Origin: Halorussus ruber
GTDB taxonomy: Archaea; Halobacteriota; Halobacteria; Halobacteriales; Haladaptataceae
NCBI RefSeq assembly: GCF_004765785.1
Contig: NZ_ML219769.1
Location: 62,001-126,000 of the forward strand
Direction: 5' to 3'
DNA length: 64,000 nt
Positions within the stretch are counted from its first letter, which is position 1, and every line of letters starts with the position of its first letter. Shown in pieces: positions 17,369 to 26,633 of this stretch. Made by a program: the position numbers and the translations under genes. Under the pieces are notes generated by a model. That model saw only the letters and a list, made by a program, of their open reading frames with translations. It searched no databases and was not told where the DNA came from.

Positions 17369-18193
17369 ATGGCAGACTACCCGGTCGTCAACGGACACCA
17401 CCACATCGGCAACGAAAACGCCCAGCAGGACCGCACGTTCGAGTGGTCCGAGAGCGTCGAGCAGATTATCGACGCGATGGACGAGAACAAAGTGGACGCA
17501 ACCATCCTCCAGCCGCTCGGAGGAGAGACGGACAAGTCGGTCTCGGAGGTCCACGACCAGATTTACGAGGCGAGCCAAGAGTACCCCGGCCGCATCTTCG
17601 GGACCGCGGCGGTCAACCCGCACCTCGGGACCGACTTCGTCCACGAGGAGATTACCCGGTGCGTCCAGGAACTCGACTTCAAGTTCGTCAAACTCCATAC
17701 CCTCGCGTGGGGCGTGGACCCGACTTCGGACATCGCCTACGACGTGTTCGACGCCTGCGTGGACAACGACGTGCCCGTGATGGTCCACACCGGCCCGCAC
17801 GGGATGCCGTTCTCGGTCCCCGGCATGTACATGGACGTGGCCGACGACTACCCCGACCTCGACATCATCTTCGCTCACATGGGTGGGGCCTACACTCTCA
17901 CGCAGGAGGCCATCCAGATGGCCGACCGCTGGGACAACATCTACCTCGACACCACGCTGGCGATGAACATGTACATCCGCCGGGCGATGGAGCGCGTCGG
18001 CGCGGAGAAGCTCATCATGGCCGCCGAGCACTCCTCGAACATCCCGGTCGCGCTGGAGAAGATAAACTGCATCGGGGCCGACGAGGAGCAGAAGGCCAAG
18101 ATTCTCGGCCAGAACGCAATCGACCTCTACGGTCTCGACGTGGACAAGCAGGACTGGGAGGAGGTCGAGGCCGCGCCCGCAGACGACGACTGA
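17369..18193 (+). CDS. amidohydrolase-family protein (amidohydro-rel 2 type)
   Basis: This 274-aa TIM-barrel hydrolase has metal-binding VNGHHHIGN at residues 8-14, KLHTLAWG near 111, MVHTGPHG near 139, FAHMGG near 171 and the late MAAEHSSN near 213, where family members usually have a catalytic Asp; here it is Glu-His. Related enzymes are 2-pyrone-4,6-dicarboxylate or aminocarboxymuconate-semialdehyde type decarboxylases/hydrolases. The first residue after Met is chosen by the ATG at 17369, preceded by a TATTCGC leader. It is followed 51 bp later by an MmgE/PrpD gene, suggesting a catabolic operon. Confidence 0.87.
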   Translation: MADYPVVNGHHHIGNENAQQDRTFEWSESVEQIIDAMDENKVDATILQPLGGETDKSVSEVHDQIYEASQEYPGRIFGTAAVNPHLGTDFVHEEITRCVQELDFKFVKLHTLAWGVDPTSDIAYDVFDACVDNDVPVMVHTGPHGMPFSVPGMYMDVADDYPDLDIIFAHMGGAYTLTQEAIQMADRWDNIYLDTTLAMNMYIRRAMERVGAEKLIMAAEHSSNIPVALEKINCIGADEEQKAKILGQNAIDLYGLDVDKQDWEEVEAAPADDD

Positions 18194-18244
18194 CGGCGAC
18201 TGGCGACTGAGCGTCCCGACCCAGCGCTGTCCCATTTCTCCCGC

Positions 18245-19648
18245 ATGACCACCGACACCGCCGTCTCGTTCGTCCGCGACGCGACCCGCAGCGACTTCTC
18301 CGAGGAGGCCCGCAATCACCTCCGGAATCGCGTCCTCGACGCGCTCGCGGCGACGACCGCCGGGTTCGCCCTGCCGACCGCCGACGTGGTCCGAGAGTAC
18401 GCGGCCGACCACCACGGCGGGGACGGGAAAGGAGGAGACGCCGCAACTCTGCTCTCGGGGGAGGGCGGTAAGGAAAGCACGCTCTCCGAACAGGGCGCGG
18501 TCCTCGTGAACGCGACGGCAGCGAACGCGCTCGACGTTGACGACGGCCACCGCGAGGTCAAGGGCCATCCGGCCGCCGTGGTCGTCCCGCCCGCGCTCGC
18601 CGCCGCCGAGGCAGTCGGCGCGACGGTCGGCGAACTCCTCGCCGCGGTCGGCGTCGGGTACGAACTCGCAGTCCGGGCGGGCCTCGCCGTCCACGAGACC
18701 GACGGCGTCTACACCGGCACCGGGTCGTGGGGCGCTCTCGGGGCGGCCGCCGCAGTCGCGCGACTCCGGGGCCTCGACTGGGAGACCACCGCCCGCGCCC
18801 TCGGGACCGCCGAGTACCACGCGCCTCGGACGCCCATCATGCGAGGCGTCGAGCGCCCCGGCATGACCAAGGACGGTATCGGCTGGGGTGCCTACGCCGG
18901 GACCGCCGCGGTGGACCTCGCCGAGGCCGGATTCACCGCGGCGGGGACCGTCTTCGACGAGGAGGGCGTCTCCGCGACCGAGGACCTCGGCGACCACTGC
19001 TACCTGACCACGGGGTACCTCAAGCCCTACCCCTGCTGTCGGTGGGCGCAACCCGGCGTCGAGGCCGTCTTGGACCTGCGGAACTCCCGCGAGATTTCGC
19101 CCGAGTCGGTCGAGACGATTCGGGTCCACACCTTCGAGGCGGCGACCCACCTCGGGACGCGCCGCCCCGAGTCGGTCGAGGCCGCCGAGTACTCGTATCC
19201 GTACCCCGTCGCGGCGGCGCTGGCGCGCGGCGAGTTCACCCCTGCCGAACTCGGGACGTCTCGGCGCGAGGAGGAATCGGTCCTCGCGCTCGCCGACCGA
19301 GTCGAGATGGTCGTGGACTCGGACCTCGAAGCCCGGTTCCCCGCCGAGTGTCTCGCGCGGGTCGAACTCGTCCTGAGCGACGGCGAGGGCGAGACTGTCT
19401 CCTCGGACGTGACCCGAGCGAAGGGCGCGAAGGAAAGACCCCTCTCCGACGCCGAGCGCAGGGCGAAAGCGGCCGACCTGTTCGAGGGGCCACTTTCGTC
19501 GGGAACCGTCGAGTGGGTGGAGGAGACCCTCGCTTCTCCGTCGGCGAGCGTCGAGGAGCTACTGGGGCCGTGGCGCGACGCGAACGAATCGAACGACGCC
19601 GCCGAGTCGGGGCGGACGGACGAACTGGCGGACCACGGGGAGGTTTAA
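18245..19648 (+). CDS. MmgE/PrpD family protein
   Basis: This 467-aa protein shows the family marks: VNATAANALDVDDGHREVKGHPAAVVVP near 90-118, a helical domain with GTGSWGALGAAAA near 158-170, and YLKPYPCCRWAQPGVEA near 257. MmgE/PrpD includes 2-methylcitrate dehydratase, cis-aconitate decarboxylase and iminodisuccinate epimerase; the particular reaction cannot be set here. The neighbours are an amidohydrolase upstream and a Bat-type regulator 26 bp downstream on the same strand, which suggests a regulated catabolic set. Confidence 0.9.
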   Translation: MTTDTAVSFVRDATRSDFSEEARNHLRNRVLDALAATTAGFALPTADVVREYAADHHGGDGKGGDAATLLSGEGGKESTLSEQGAVLVNATAANALDVDDGHREVKGHPAAVVVPPALAAAEAVGATVGELLAAVGVGYELAVRAGLAVHETDGVYTGTGSWGALGAAAAVARLRGLDWETTARALGTAEYHAPRTPIMRGVERPGMTKDGIGWGAYAGTAAVDLAEAGFTAAGTVFDEEGVSATEDLGDHCYLTTGYLKPYPCCRWAQPGVEAVLDLRNSREISPESVETIRVHTFEAATHLGTRRPESVEAAEYSYPYPVAAALARGEFTPAELGTSRREEESVLALADRVEMVVDSDLEARFPAECLARVELVLSDGEGETVSSDVTRAKGAKERPLSDAERRAKAADLFEGPLSSGTVEWVEETLASPSASVEELLGPWRDANESNDAAESGRTDELADHGEV

Positions 19649-19674
19649 CCCCTCCCGAGAATGGTGTATCCATA

Positions 19675-20373
19675 ATGCTCACGGCCAAGGTCTGCGTCCG
19701 GTACGAGGAGGACTGGACCGCCGAACTCGCACGCTACGGCGTCTTCGCCGAGTTCCTCGCCTCGACGTTTCGGAACCGGCGCTACATCGGCATCGTGGCG
19801 CTGGAGGCCGACGACTTGGACGCCTCGCTCGCGGTCATCGAGGACCATCAGGCAATCGACGAGGTGGACGTCCTCGAACGATACAAACTCGACCACGCGG
19901 ACCGAGAGTCGGCGACGCTGTTCGTCCGCGGGTCGCTCACCGAGTTCACGCCGCTCCAGACGCTCCTGTACGAGGGCTTTCTCCCGCTCGGGCCGACCAA
20001 ACTCGAAGACGGCCGGGAGTGTTTCGACCTGCTTCTGAACGACCGCGAGGAGCTGTCGAAGGCCACGGAGGTCCTCTCGGAGTTCGGTCCGGTCTCGGTC
20101 GAGCGCATCTCCAACGACTTCAGTCGGAAGGTGACCCCGAGCGCGGCCGAGTGGCAGGAGTTGCTGAGTTCCATCCCGCCCCGCCAGCGCGAACTCATCA
20201 CGCTGGCGCTCGACGAGGGCTACTTCGACATCCCGCGGGAGACCACCTTGGAGGAGTTGGCCGAGAAGATGGACATCACGAAGACCACCGCCTCGAACCA
20301 CCTCCGGAAGGCGGAGCGCTCGCTGATGGAGTTTCTCGTGACCTACGTCAACCTCGCGGCGGAGGACGACTGA
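19675..20373 (+). CDS. Bat-type HTH-10 transcriptional regulator
   Basis: This 232-aa protein has an N-terminal sensory region without a recognised cofactor motif (about 1-150). Its C-terminal bacterio-opsin-activator helix-turn-helix (about 160-225) has the typical LSSIPPRQRELITLALDEGYFDIPRETTLEELAEKMDITKTTASNHLRKAE pattern, spread over two helices plus the recognition helix at KTTASNHL. HTH-10 proteins usually regulate nearby metabolic genes. The gene follows MmgE/PrpD by 26 bp and is probably a local regulator of the amidohydrolase/PrpD genes. Confidence 0.92.
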   Translation: MLTAKVCVRYEEDWTAELARYGVFAEFLASTFRNRRYIGIVALEADDLDASLAVIEDHQAIDEVDVLERYKLDHADRESATLFVRGSLTEFTPLQTLLYEGFLPLGPTKLEDGRECFDLLLNDREELSKATEVLSEFGPVSVERISNDFSRKVTPSAAEWQELLSSIPPRQRELITLALDEGYFDIPRETTLEELAEKMDITKTTASNHLRKAERSLMEFLVTYVNLAAEDD

Positions 20374-20440
20374 CGAATCTGACTTATACGCCTTACATGT
20401 AGTACAGTCGAATGATGGCCCAGTCGGCCAATGAGTCGGT

Positions 20441-20884
20441 ATGGAAAGTACCGTCTTACTGCCGGTGAAGAACCACGCGCCGTGGGCCAGAGACGTGGCG
20501 GAAATCGTCACCGACGTAGAGGACGAGGGCACCGAAGCCGTCGTCCTGCACGTCTTCGACCGCGAGGAGGTCGAATCGACGCGCGAGAACCTCGACGCCG
20601 AGGGGGCGTCGATGGACGACCTCGCCTCGCGGAAGGCCGGGGTCGGCGCGGCCACCGAGGTACTGACCGACGGCGGACTCGACGTGACCCCGCACGGCGT
20701 CCGCGAGGACGACCGGACCGCCGACGCGATTCTCGACGCGGCCGAATCGGTGGACGCGGACCGACTCTACCTCTACGGTCGCAAGCGAAGTCCGGCCGGG
20801 AAGGCCGTCTTCGGGAGCGTCGTCCAGCGAGTCGTCCTCAACGCGAGCGTGCCGGTGACGGTCGTGCCAGCGAGAGCGACGTGA
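20441..20884 (+). CDS. universal stress protein (UspA family)
   Basis: This 147-aa single-domain Usp starts MESTVLLPVKN (usual first strand). It ends with the ATP-binding loop pattern G-2x-G-9x-G-S as GRKRSPAGKAVFGSVVQRVVLNASVPVTVV. A TATA-like CTTATACGCCTTACATG lies about 40 bp upstream, so it has its own promoter. The next genes are a glycine-betaine-type ABC transporter, which may indicate an osmotic-stress neighbourhood. Confidence 0.93.
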   Translation: MESTVLLPVKNHAPWARDVAEIVTDVEDEGTEAVVLHVFDREEVESTRENLDAEGASMDDLASRKAGVGAATEVLTDGGLDVTPHGVREDDRTADAILDAAESVDADRLYLYGRKRSPAGKAVFGSVVQRVVLNASVPVTVVPARAT

Positions 20885-20954
20885 GTCAGGGTACTTAAAG
20901 ACCGATAATAGTTCGTGCCAATGATTAATCGGTATATTCCGGTTACGAGTAGGT

Positions 20955-21914
20955 ATGCGAGACGAGACCACACGGCGAAGCGTCCTCAAGAAAACCGGCG
21001 CGGCGGCCGGGGCGGCCGGGTTGACCTCCATCGCGGGGTGTAGTGCCGTCCTCGGCGGTAGCTCGGGCGGGAGCGGTTCCGTCGCCGTCTCCTCGAAGTC
21101 GTTCACCGAGCAGAAGATTCTGGGCTACCTCGCGGTCGAAGCCCTGAAAGAGAACACCGACGTCGAGGTGAAAGACAAGGTCGGACTGGGCGGTTCGGTC
21201 ACCAACTTCGAGGCGCTCAAGAGCGGCGAGTCGGACCTCTACTGGGAGTACACCGGGACGAGCTGGGCGACGCTCCCGCCGAAACACGACGAGGTCATCA
21301 CCGACCCCGAGGAGATTTACGACAAAGTCGAAAAGGAGTTCGAAGACGAGTACGGCATCACCCTCCTCGACCGCGCGCCGTTCAACAACACCTACGTCCT
21401 CCTCGTCCGGAAGGAGTGGGCCGAGGAGACGGGCGTCTCCTCGATTTCCGGGTTCGCCGAGTGGGTCAAGAACGGCAACACCGACGCGACCGTCGTGATG
21501 AACGCCGAGTTCGAACAGCGCGAGGACGGCTGGCCCGGCGTCACCGAACACTACGGCTTCGCGGACGCCGCCGAGAAGCTCAACACCAAGAACGTCGGAT
21601 CTGCGCTGACCTACAAGGTGGTCGGGAACGGACAGGCCGCCCTCGGGAGCGGATTCAACACGAATCCGAAGATTCTGAAGTTCGATTTGACTTCGCTCGA
21701 GGACGACGAGGGCTTCTTCCCGGTGTACAACCCCGCGCCGATGACCAAACAGAAGGTGGTCGAGGAGAACCCCGCCATCGAGAAACCGCTGAATCAGGTG
21801 GCGAGCAAACTCACGACCGAGACCATCCGGGGCCTGAACGAGAAGGTTTCCATCGAGGGCAAAGATGCGCGAACCGTCGCCAAGAACTTCCTGAAGTCGG
21901 AAGGAATCGTCTAA
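20955..21914 (+). CDS. osmoprotectant ABC transporter substrate-binding lipoprotein (OpuCC/ProX type)
   Basis: This 319-aa protein has a Tat signal (TTRRSVLKKTGAA) and a lipobox ending at C29 (TSIAGC), so it is anchored outside the membrane by lipid. The mature region is an OpuAC-type ligand-binding fold (SSKSFTEQKILGYLAVEAL, WEYTGTSW, NPAPMT). The TEQKI start and EYTGT aromatic segment are usual in glycine betaine/carnitine/choline binders. It is the first of four genes that together form a full importer: binding protein, permease, ATPase, permease. An inverted ACCGAT..ATCGGT and a TATA-like element at about 20890-20935 precede it. Confidence 0.93.
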   Translation: MRDETTRRSVLKKTGAAAGAAGLTSIAGCSAVLGGSSGGSGSVAVSSKSFTEQKILGYLAVEALKENTDVEVKDKVGLGGSVTNFEALKSGESDLYWEYTGTSWATLPPKHDEVITDPEEIYDKVEKEFEDEYGITLLDRAPFNNTYVLLVRKEWAEETGVSSISGFAEWVKNGNTDATVVMNAEFEQREDGWPGVTEHYGFADAAEKLNTKNVGSALTYKVVGNGQAALGSGFNTNPKILKFDLTSLEDDEGFFPVYNPAPMTKQKVVEENPAIEKPLNQVASKLTTETIRGLNEKVSIEGKDARTVAKNFLKSEGIV

Positions 21915-21918
21915 CTCC

Positions 21919-22803
21919 ATGCCCGCCAACGCTGTCGCGCTCGTCGGCGAACTCGCGGCCATCGGCGGCCCCGCGGCCATCGGCGGACCCGCAGTCCTCG
22001 GCGAACTCGCGGCCGTCGGCGAACCCGCCTTCGTCGTGCTGGGAATGATAACCGAGGTGTTTCGGTACTTCGCGGAGAACCAGACCCAACTGCTGGAGTA
22101 CACTCGCCAGCACGCGATTCTCGTCCTGCGGGCGCTGGTCGTCGCGGTGCCGCTGGGGGTCACGCTCGGGACGCTCATCACCTACAACGACAAGTTGGCG
22201 ACGGTGGTGCTGTGGTTGGCGGGCATCATGATGACGATTCCCTCGGTGGCGCTGTTCGCGCTCCTGTTGCCCTCGCTGGGCACGGGGTCGCCGCCGGTCG
22301 TGATGGCGCTCATCCTCTACACCCAACTGCCCGTCATCCGGAACACCTACGTCGGATTGACCGGCGTTGACGAGGCCGCAGTCGAGGCCGGTGAGGGGCT
22401 GGGGATGACGAAGTTCCAGCGCCTGCGCAAGATTCAGATTCCGATGGCCCTGCCCGTGGTCATGTCCGGCGTCCGCAACGCGGTCGTCCTGCTCGTGGGC
22501 ATCGCGGCCATCGGCGAAATCGTCGGCTCGGGCGGCCTCGGCGTCCCCATCTTCGAGGGGTATCGTAGCTCGAACACGGTCGAAATCGTCGGCGCGACCG
22601 TCGCCCTCGCCCTGCTGACGCTCACCATCGACTACGCCTTCGGCGTGGTCGAGCAGGTGTTCCGACTCCGGAACGGCGAGGAGATTCAGCCGAACCTCGG
22701 AACCCGCGCCGTCCGAGGACTGGCCGGGGCCGCGCCGTCGCGGGTTTCGGGGCGCGACGACGACGCAGACGCCACCACCACCACTACCAGCGCAAAACCA
22801 TGA
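21919..22803 (+). CDS. osmoprotectant ABC transporter permease (OpuCB type)
   Basis: The 294-aa permease has about six helices and the EAA loop near VEAGEGLGMTKFQRLRKIQIPMALPVVMSG. The first ~42 residues are an odd low-complexity stretch of repeated ELAAIGGPA/GEPA units. The family usually begins near M43 (MITEVFRYFAENQ, base 22045), giving 252 aa, so the upstream part could be a true extension or a misassigned start. The ORF opens 4 bp after the binding-protein stop, and its own stop overlaps the ATPase ATG (ATGA). Confidence 0.9.
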   Translation: MPANAVALVGELAAIGGPAAIGGPAVLGELAAVGEPAFVVLGMITEVFRYFAENQTQLLEYTRQHAILVLRALVVAVPLGVTLGTLITYNDKLATVVLWLAGIMMTIPSVALFALLLPSLGTGSPPVVMALILYTQLPVIRNTYVGLTGVDEAAVEAGEGLGMTKFQRLRKIQIPMALPVVMSGVRNAVVLLVGIAAIGEIVGSGGLGVPIFEGYRSSNTVEIVGATVALALLTLTIDYAFGVVEQVFRLRNGEEIQPNLGTRAVRGLAGAAPSRVSGRDDDADATTTTTSAKP

Positions 22804-23756
22804 TAGAATTCGACAACGTCACCAAACAGTACGACGACGGCACGGTCGCCATCGAGGACATCAGTTTCGAGGTCGAGGAGGGCACGACGACGGTGCTGGT
22901 CGGCCCCTCCGGGTGCGGGAAGACGACGACGATGAAGCTGGTCAACCGCCTCATCGAACCCACCGAGGGGACCGTCTACTTCGAGGGCACCGACATCGAG
23001 CAGAAGGACGAGATAGAACTCCGGCGCGACGTGGGCTACGTGATTCAGGAAATCGGGCTGTTCGACCACATGACCGTCCGAGAGAACGTCGCCACGGTGC
23101 CGAAACTCAAGGGCTGGGACGACGACCGGATTCGGGAGCGGGTCCGGGAACTCCTCGAGTTGATGGACCTGCCGGTCGAGGAGTACGGCGACCAGCACCC
23201 GACCGAACTCTCGGGCGGCCAGCGCCAGCGCGTCGGGGTCGCTCGGGCCTTGGCGGCCGACCCCGACGTGATGCTGATGGACGAACCGTTCGGGGCGCTC
23301 GACCCCATCACCCGCGCGGAACTCCAAGACGAGTTCCTCGACATTCAGGCCGAACTCGACGTGACGATTCTGTTCGTCACCCACAGCGTCGAGGAGGCGC
23401 TCAAGATGGGCGACCGTATCGCCATCTTCGACGTGGGCGAACTCGTCCAGTACGACACGCCCCAGAACGTGCTGGAGAACCCGAAAAACGACTTCGTGCG
23501 GGACTTCATCGGGCAGGACCGCGAACTCAAGAAGTTGCAGGTCACGCCGGTCAGGAAAGTGATGTACGAGACCAACGGCGAGCGCCTGCCGGACGTGGAC
23601 CCGGTCGCGCCCTCAGACACCGCCCAAATCGCGCTCTCGCGGTTGCTCGAAACCGACGCGGGACGCCTCCCGGTCGCTCGGGACGGCGAGGTCGTCGGCG
23701 TGGTCGAGGAGGCCGACCTCCGGGGGACCAGCGACCCGACGCGGGGGTCGATTTGA
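22800..23756 (+). CDS. osmoprotectant ABC transporter ATPase (OpuCA/ProV type)
   Basis: This 318-aa ATPase has Walker A GPSGCGKTT at 35-43, Q-loop IQEIGLFDHMT, signature LSGGQRQRVG near 139, Walker B VMLMDEPFGALDP near 158 and the H-loop FVTHS. After the core, residues ~245-318 hold a regulatory tail with only one clear CBS-like strand set (RLPVARDGEVVGVVEEADLRG), shorter than the two-CBS tail of OpuCA/OpuAA. It overlaps the upstream permease by 4 bp and precedes the second permease by 1 bp. Confidence 0.94.
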   Translation: MIEFDNVTKQYDDGTVAIEDISFEVEEGTTTVLVGPSGCGKTTTMKLVNRLIEPTEGTVYFEGTDIEQKDEIELRRDVGYVIQEIGLFDHMTVRENVATVPKLKGWDDDRIRERVRELLELMDLPVEEYGDQHPTELSGGQRQRVGVARALAADPDVMLMDEPFGALDPITRAELQDEFLDIQAELDVTILFVTHSVEEALKMGDRIAIFDVGELVQYDTPQNVLENPKNDFVRDFIGQDRELKKLQVTPVRKVMYETNGERLPDVDPVAPSDTAQIALSRLLETDAGRLPVARDGEVVGVVEEADLRGTSDPTRGSI

Positions 23757-23757
23757 G

Positions 23758-24492
23758 ATGGTGTCTGCGCCGCCGGAGTTGGCGCTCGTCCCGCTCCTCG
23801 AAATCGCGCTCGCCCCCCTCGGAATCTTCGAGGAGCTACCGGGAGCCTACGACTTCATCACGAGCAACTGGTCGCAGTTCCTCCACCACCTCTGGACGCA
23901 CATCAAACTCGTGCTGGTCTCGGAACTGCTGGCCATCCTCGTCGCGGTTCCGCTCGGCATCGCGGCGACCCGGTTCCCCAGAGCGAAGCCGACCATCAAG
24001 GGATTCGGTAACACGGCTCAGACCATCCCGACGCTCGCCATCATCTTCCTGATGCTCCCCGTCACGGGCATCGGGTTCGTGACGGCGGTCGCGGGCCTGT
24101 TCGTCTACGCTCTCCTCCCGATTCTGACCAACACCATCGCCGGAATCGAGGACGTGGAGGACGGCGTGGTCGAGGCCGCCCGCGGCATGGGGATGACCGA
24201 CACGGAGGTCCTGCGGAAAATCGAACTCCCGAAGGCGATTCCGGTCATCTTCGCGGGCATCCGGACGAGTTCGGTCATCGGCGTCGGCACCGCCTATCTG
24301 GCGTTCTTCGTCGGCGGCGGCGGCCTCGGGACGTGGGTGCTTCAGGGCATCAAGCTCTACAACATGGAGATGGCGATTGCGGGGGCCGTGCCCGGCGCGC
24401 TGCTGGCCATCACGCTCGACTCCGGATTCGCGCTATTGGAGCGGTATCTCGGCGGCGACGCCCAGCAGTCCGACGACCTCGTGAGCGCGTGA
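23758..24492 (+). CDS. osmoprotectant ABC transporter permease (OpuCD type)
   Basis: This 244-aa permease has about six helices and an EAA loop (VEAARGMGMTDTEVLRKIELPKAIPVIFAGIR). It forms the heterodimeric channel with the first permease. FITSNWSQFLHHLWTHIKLV precedes helix 1 as usual for OpuC permeases. It is the last gene of the four-gene operon; a 227-bp AT-rich gap follows. Confidence 0.93.
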   Translation: MVSAPPELALVPLLEIALAPLGIFEELPGAYDFITSNWSQFLHHLWTHIKLVLVSELLAILVAVPLGIAATRFPRAKPTIKGFGNTAQTIPTLAIIFLMLPVTGIGFVTAVAGLFVYALLPILTNTIAGIEDVEDGVVEAARGMGMTDTEVLRKIELPKAIPVIFAGIRTSSVIGVGTAYLAFFVGGGGLGTWVLQGIKLYNMEMAIAGAVPGALLAITLDSGFALLERYLGGDAQQSDDLVSA

Positions 24493-24719
24493 GCGGCGTT
24501 TCGGACCCGCGAAGTCTCTCCTCCGAGAAATCTCCTTCTATCCTTAAGAAATGTTTTTCATTTCCATAGAAATAATATGTTGTCTCTGAAGCGCGACGTT
24601 CGGAAATTCGAATTTCTCGGCGGATTCTCACCGAACGCGAAAGTAGCGCCGCGACTCTCCCCGATTTCACTAGTCGCAATCACGTTAGGGGAGTATCCCG
24701 TAGAAGGGATAGAACGACC

Positions 24720-25718
24720 ATGAACCTGCTGTACTTCGGTCTCGGCGTCGCTTTCATCGCGGTCGCCATCGGCGACCTCCTGTGGACGACGCTCTGGGTC
24801 GAGGGCGGTGCCGGGCCGCTGACGACTCGCCTCATGAGTTGGACGTGGCGGGCGCTCCGCCGGACCGCGGAACGGCACTCGCGGGTGCTGAGTCTGGTCG
24901 GCCCGCTCGTCCTCGTCCTCACCCTTCTGGGCTGGCTCGTCCTCCTGTGGGCGGGGTGGACGCTCGTGTTCGCCAGCGCCGAGCGGGCGCTCGTCGACAC
25001 CCTGAACAGGGGTCGAATCTCGTGGGCCGACCGCGTCTACTTCACCGGCTACACGCTGTTCACGCTCGGCATCGGCGACTTCGTCCCTCGGACCGGCGTC
25101 TGGCGAATCGCCACCGCGCTGGCGACCGGCGGCGGGATGCTCTTCGTCACGCTGAGCGTCACCTACGTCCTGTCGGTCCTCGACGCCGTCTCCCAGAAGC
25201 GCGCGTTCGCCAGCAACGTGACCGGCCTCGGAATGGGGGGCAAGGAACTCCTCCGGTCGGCGTGGAACGGCGAGGACTTCTCGTCGCTCGACTTACCGCT
25301 CAACACGTTCGTCAGCCAACTGAACACCCTGTCGGCGAACCACAAGGCGTACCCGATTCTCCACTACTTCCACAGCGAGAACCCCCGGCAGGCCGCCCCG
25401 GTGAGCATCGCCATCCTCGAAGACGCGCTGACGGCGCTCCGCTTCGGAGTGCGAGAAGCGGACCGGCCCAACCCCGCAGTCGTGGCGAACGCCCGGTCGA
25501 GCATCGGCGGCTATCTCGACACGCTCGAATCGACCATCCAGAGCGCCGACCACACCCCGCCGCCGCCGGACATCGACGCCCTCGAAGAGACCGGCATCTC
25601 GACCGTCTCGTCGGACGAGTTCAGCGAGTCGCTCGAAGAGTTGGCGGACCGGCGACGGAAACTGCGGGCGGTCGTCGAGGACGACGCCCGACGGTGGCCG
25701 AGTTCGGACGACACCTGA
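24720..25718 (+). CDS. two-helix K+-channel-like membrane protein
   Basis: This 332-aa protein has hydrophobic segments at about 3-25, 57-85 and 122-150. A pore loop FTLGIGDF (residues 114-121) between the last two is a variant of the TVGYGD selectivity filter. The remaining ~180 residues are a soluble, mostly helical domain (HYFHSENPRQAAPVSIAILED) without the RCK/TrkA nucleotide-binding motif. Pore helix and filter suggest an ion channel; K+ selectivity is inferred, since GIGD departs from GYGD. The gene is monocistronic. Confidence 0.83.
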   Translation: MNLLYFGLGVAFIAVAIGDLLWTTLWVEGGAGPLTTRLMSWTWRALRRTAERHSRVLSLVGPLVLVLTLLGWLVLLWAGWTLVFASAERALVDTLNRGRISWADRVYFTGYTLFTLGIGDFVPRTGVWRIATALATGGGMLFVTLSVTYVLSVLDAVSQKRAFASNVTGLGMGGKELLRSAWNGEDFSSLDLPLNTFVSQLNTLSANHKAYPILHYFHSENPRQAAPVSIAILEDALTALRFGVREADRPNPAVVANARSSIGGYLDTLESTIQSADHTPPPPDIDALEETGISTVSSDEFSESLEELADRRRKLRAVVEDDARRWPSSDDT

Positions 25719-26091
25719 CCGGATTTACAGAAGTGCAAGGAGAAAGCCCCGTGTTTTAGCGCGGGGATGAATCCGACAATTCCTCCACCGACCACGTGTG
25801 AACGGATGTTTTAAGTTATCAGCTACTGGAGTAACAGTCAACCGAGGCGGCCTGTCGGCCCTGTCAATCGGACAATATCGGGATTCTCCGATTCCGCGCA
25901 GAAAGAACCCCTTTCTGTATCGGAACACGGGGTGAAGTCAAAAAAAGTATCTCCGAATTCCATGCCGGGATAGGAGTAACGGCTGGTTGGCACAGCCAGT
26001 AGTTGTCGTTCGAGGCGACTACAAACCGTAACCATCCCAACCCAGCGGTGCGGTGCCGTGGGAATCCTCGCCCGTCAGGGCGGGGAGGATG
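25719..26091. mobile_element. intergenic relic with two IS200/IS605-type end hairpins, no transposase gene
   Basis: This 373-bp gap has no intact gene. Near its left edge AAGCCCCGTGTTTTAGCG then CGGGGATGAATCC forms a CCCCG/CGGGG hairpin (25747-25766). At its right edge ATCCTCGCCC-GTCA-GGGC then GAGGAT forms a hairpin (26064-26090), followed directly by the stop of the DUF302 gene. Both resemble, from memory, the 3' ends of haloarchaeal IS200/IS605 or IS1341 (TnpB) elements. The region is most likely one or two decayed copies or a MITE-like derivative. Confidence 0.55.
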
Positions 26092-26475
26092 TCAAAGGGC
26101 GTCGAGAACGCGCTCGAACCGCTCGCCGACTTCTTCAGAAATCGAATCGAGGTCGTCGTTGTCGGTGATACCCACGAGTCGCTCCGGGTCCACGGCGCTC
26201 ACCGTGACGCCGTCGTCGGTCTCGTAGACGATGACGTTGCACGGGAGGAGTGCGCCGAGTTCGATTTCGTCCGCCAGTCCCTCGAAGGCCAGTTGCGGGT
26301 TACAGGCCCCGAGGATGCGGTACTGGCGGAACTCCTCGTCGAGTTTCTCGGCGAAGGTCGCCTGCACGTCGATGTCGCAGAGGACGCCGAAGCCCTCGTC
26401 TTCCAGCGCGTCGATGGTTCGCTCGACGGTCGCGTCGAAATCTGCGTCCACTCGCTTCTGCATCGTATAGTCCAT
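26092..26475 (-). CDS. DUF302 family protein
   Basis: This 127-aa protein carries the DUF302 pattern: MDYTMQKRVDADFDATVERTIDALEDEGFGVLCDIDVQATFAEKL, then ILGACNPQLAFEGL (a cysteine and Asn-Pro loop) and LLPCNVIVYE. DUF302 proteins are small, sometimes linked to heavy-metal or sulfur systems; the function is unknown. I use ATG at 26475; the in-frame TTG 9 bp upstream is less likely. Its stop touches the IS-like hairpin at 26064-26090, so an insertion may have come in exactly at the gene end. Confidence 0.9.
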   Translation of the reverse strand: MDYTMQKRVDADFDATVERTIDALEDEGFGVLCDIDVQATFAEKLDEEFRQYRILGACNPQLAFEGLADEIELGALLPCNVIVYETDDGVTVSAVDPERLVGITDNDDLDSISEEVGERFERVLDAL

Positions 26476-26633
26476 ACCGCACAATTCGGCCCCGAAACTG
26501 ATGACTGTTGTGGACGGTAAATAGGTGGAGATAACGACCAGAGTAACTTCGGGACCTCGGTTAGACTGCTATCCGTATTGTCTCACTTCTACAAGAAAGC
26601 TGCGCAGTCGCGGGCTGAAGCCGACGCCCGGGG

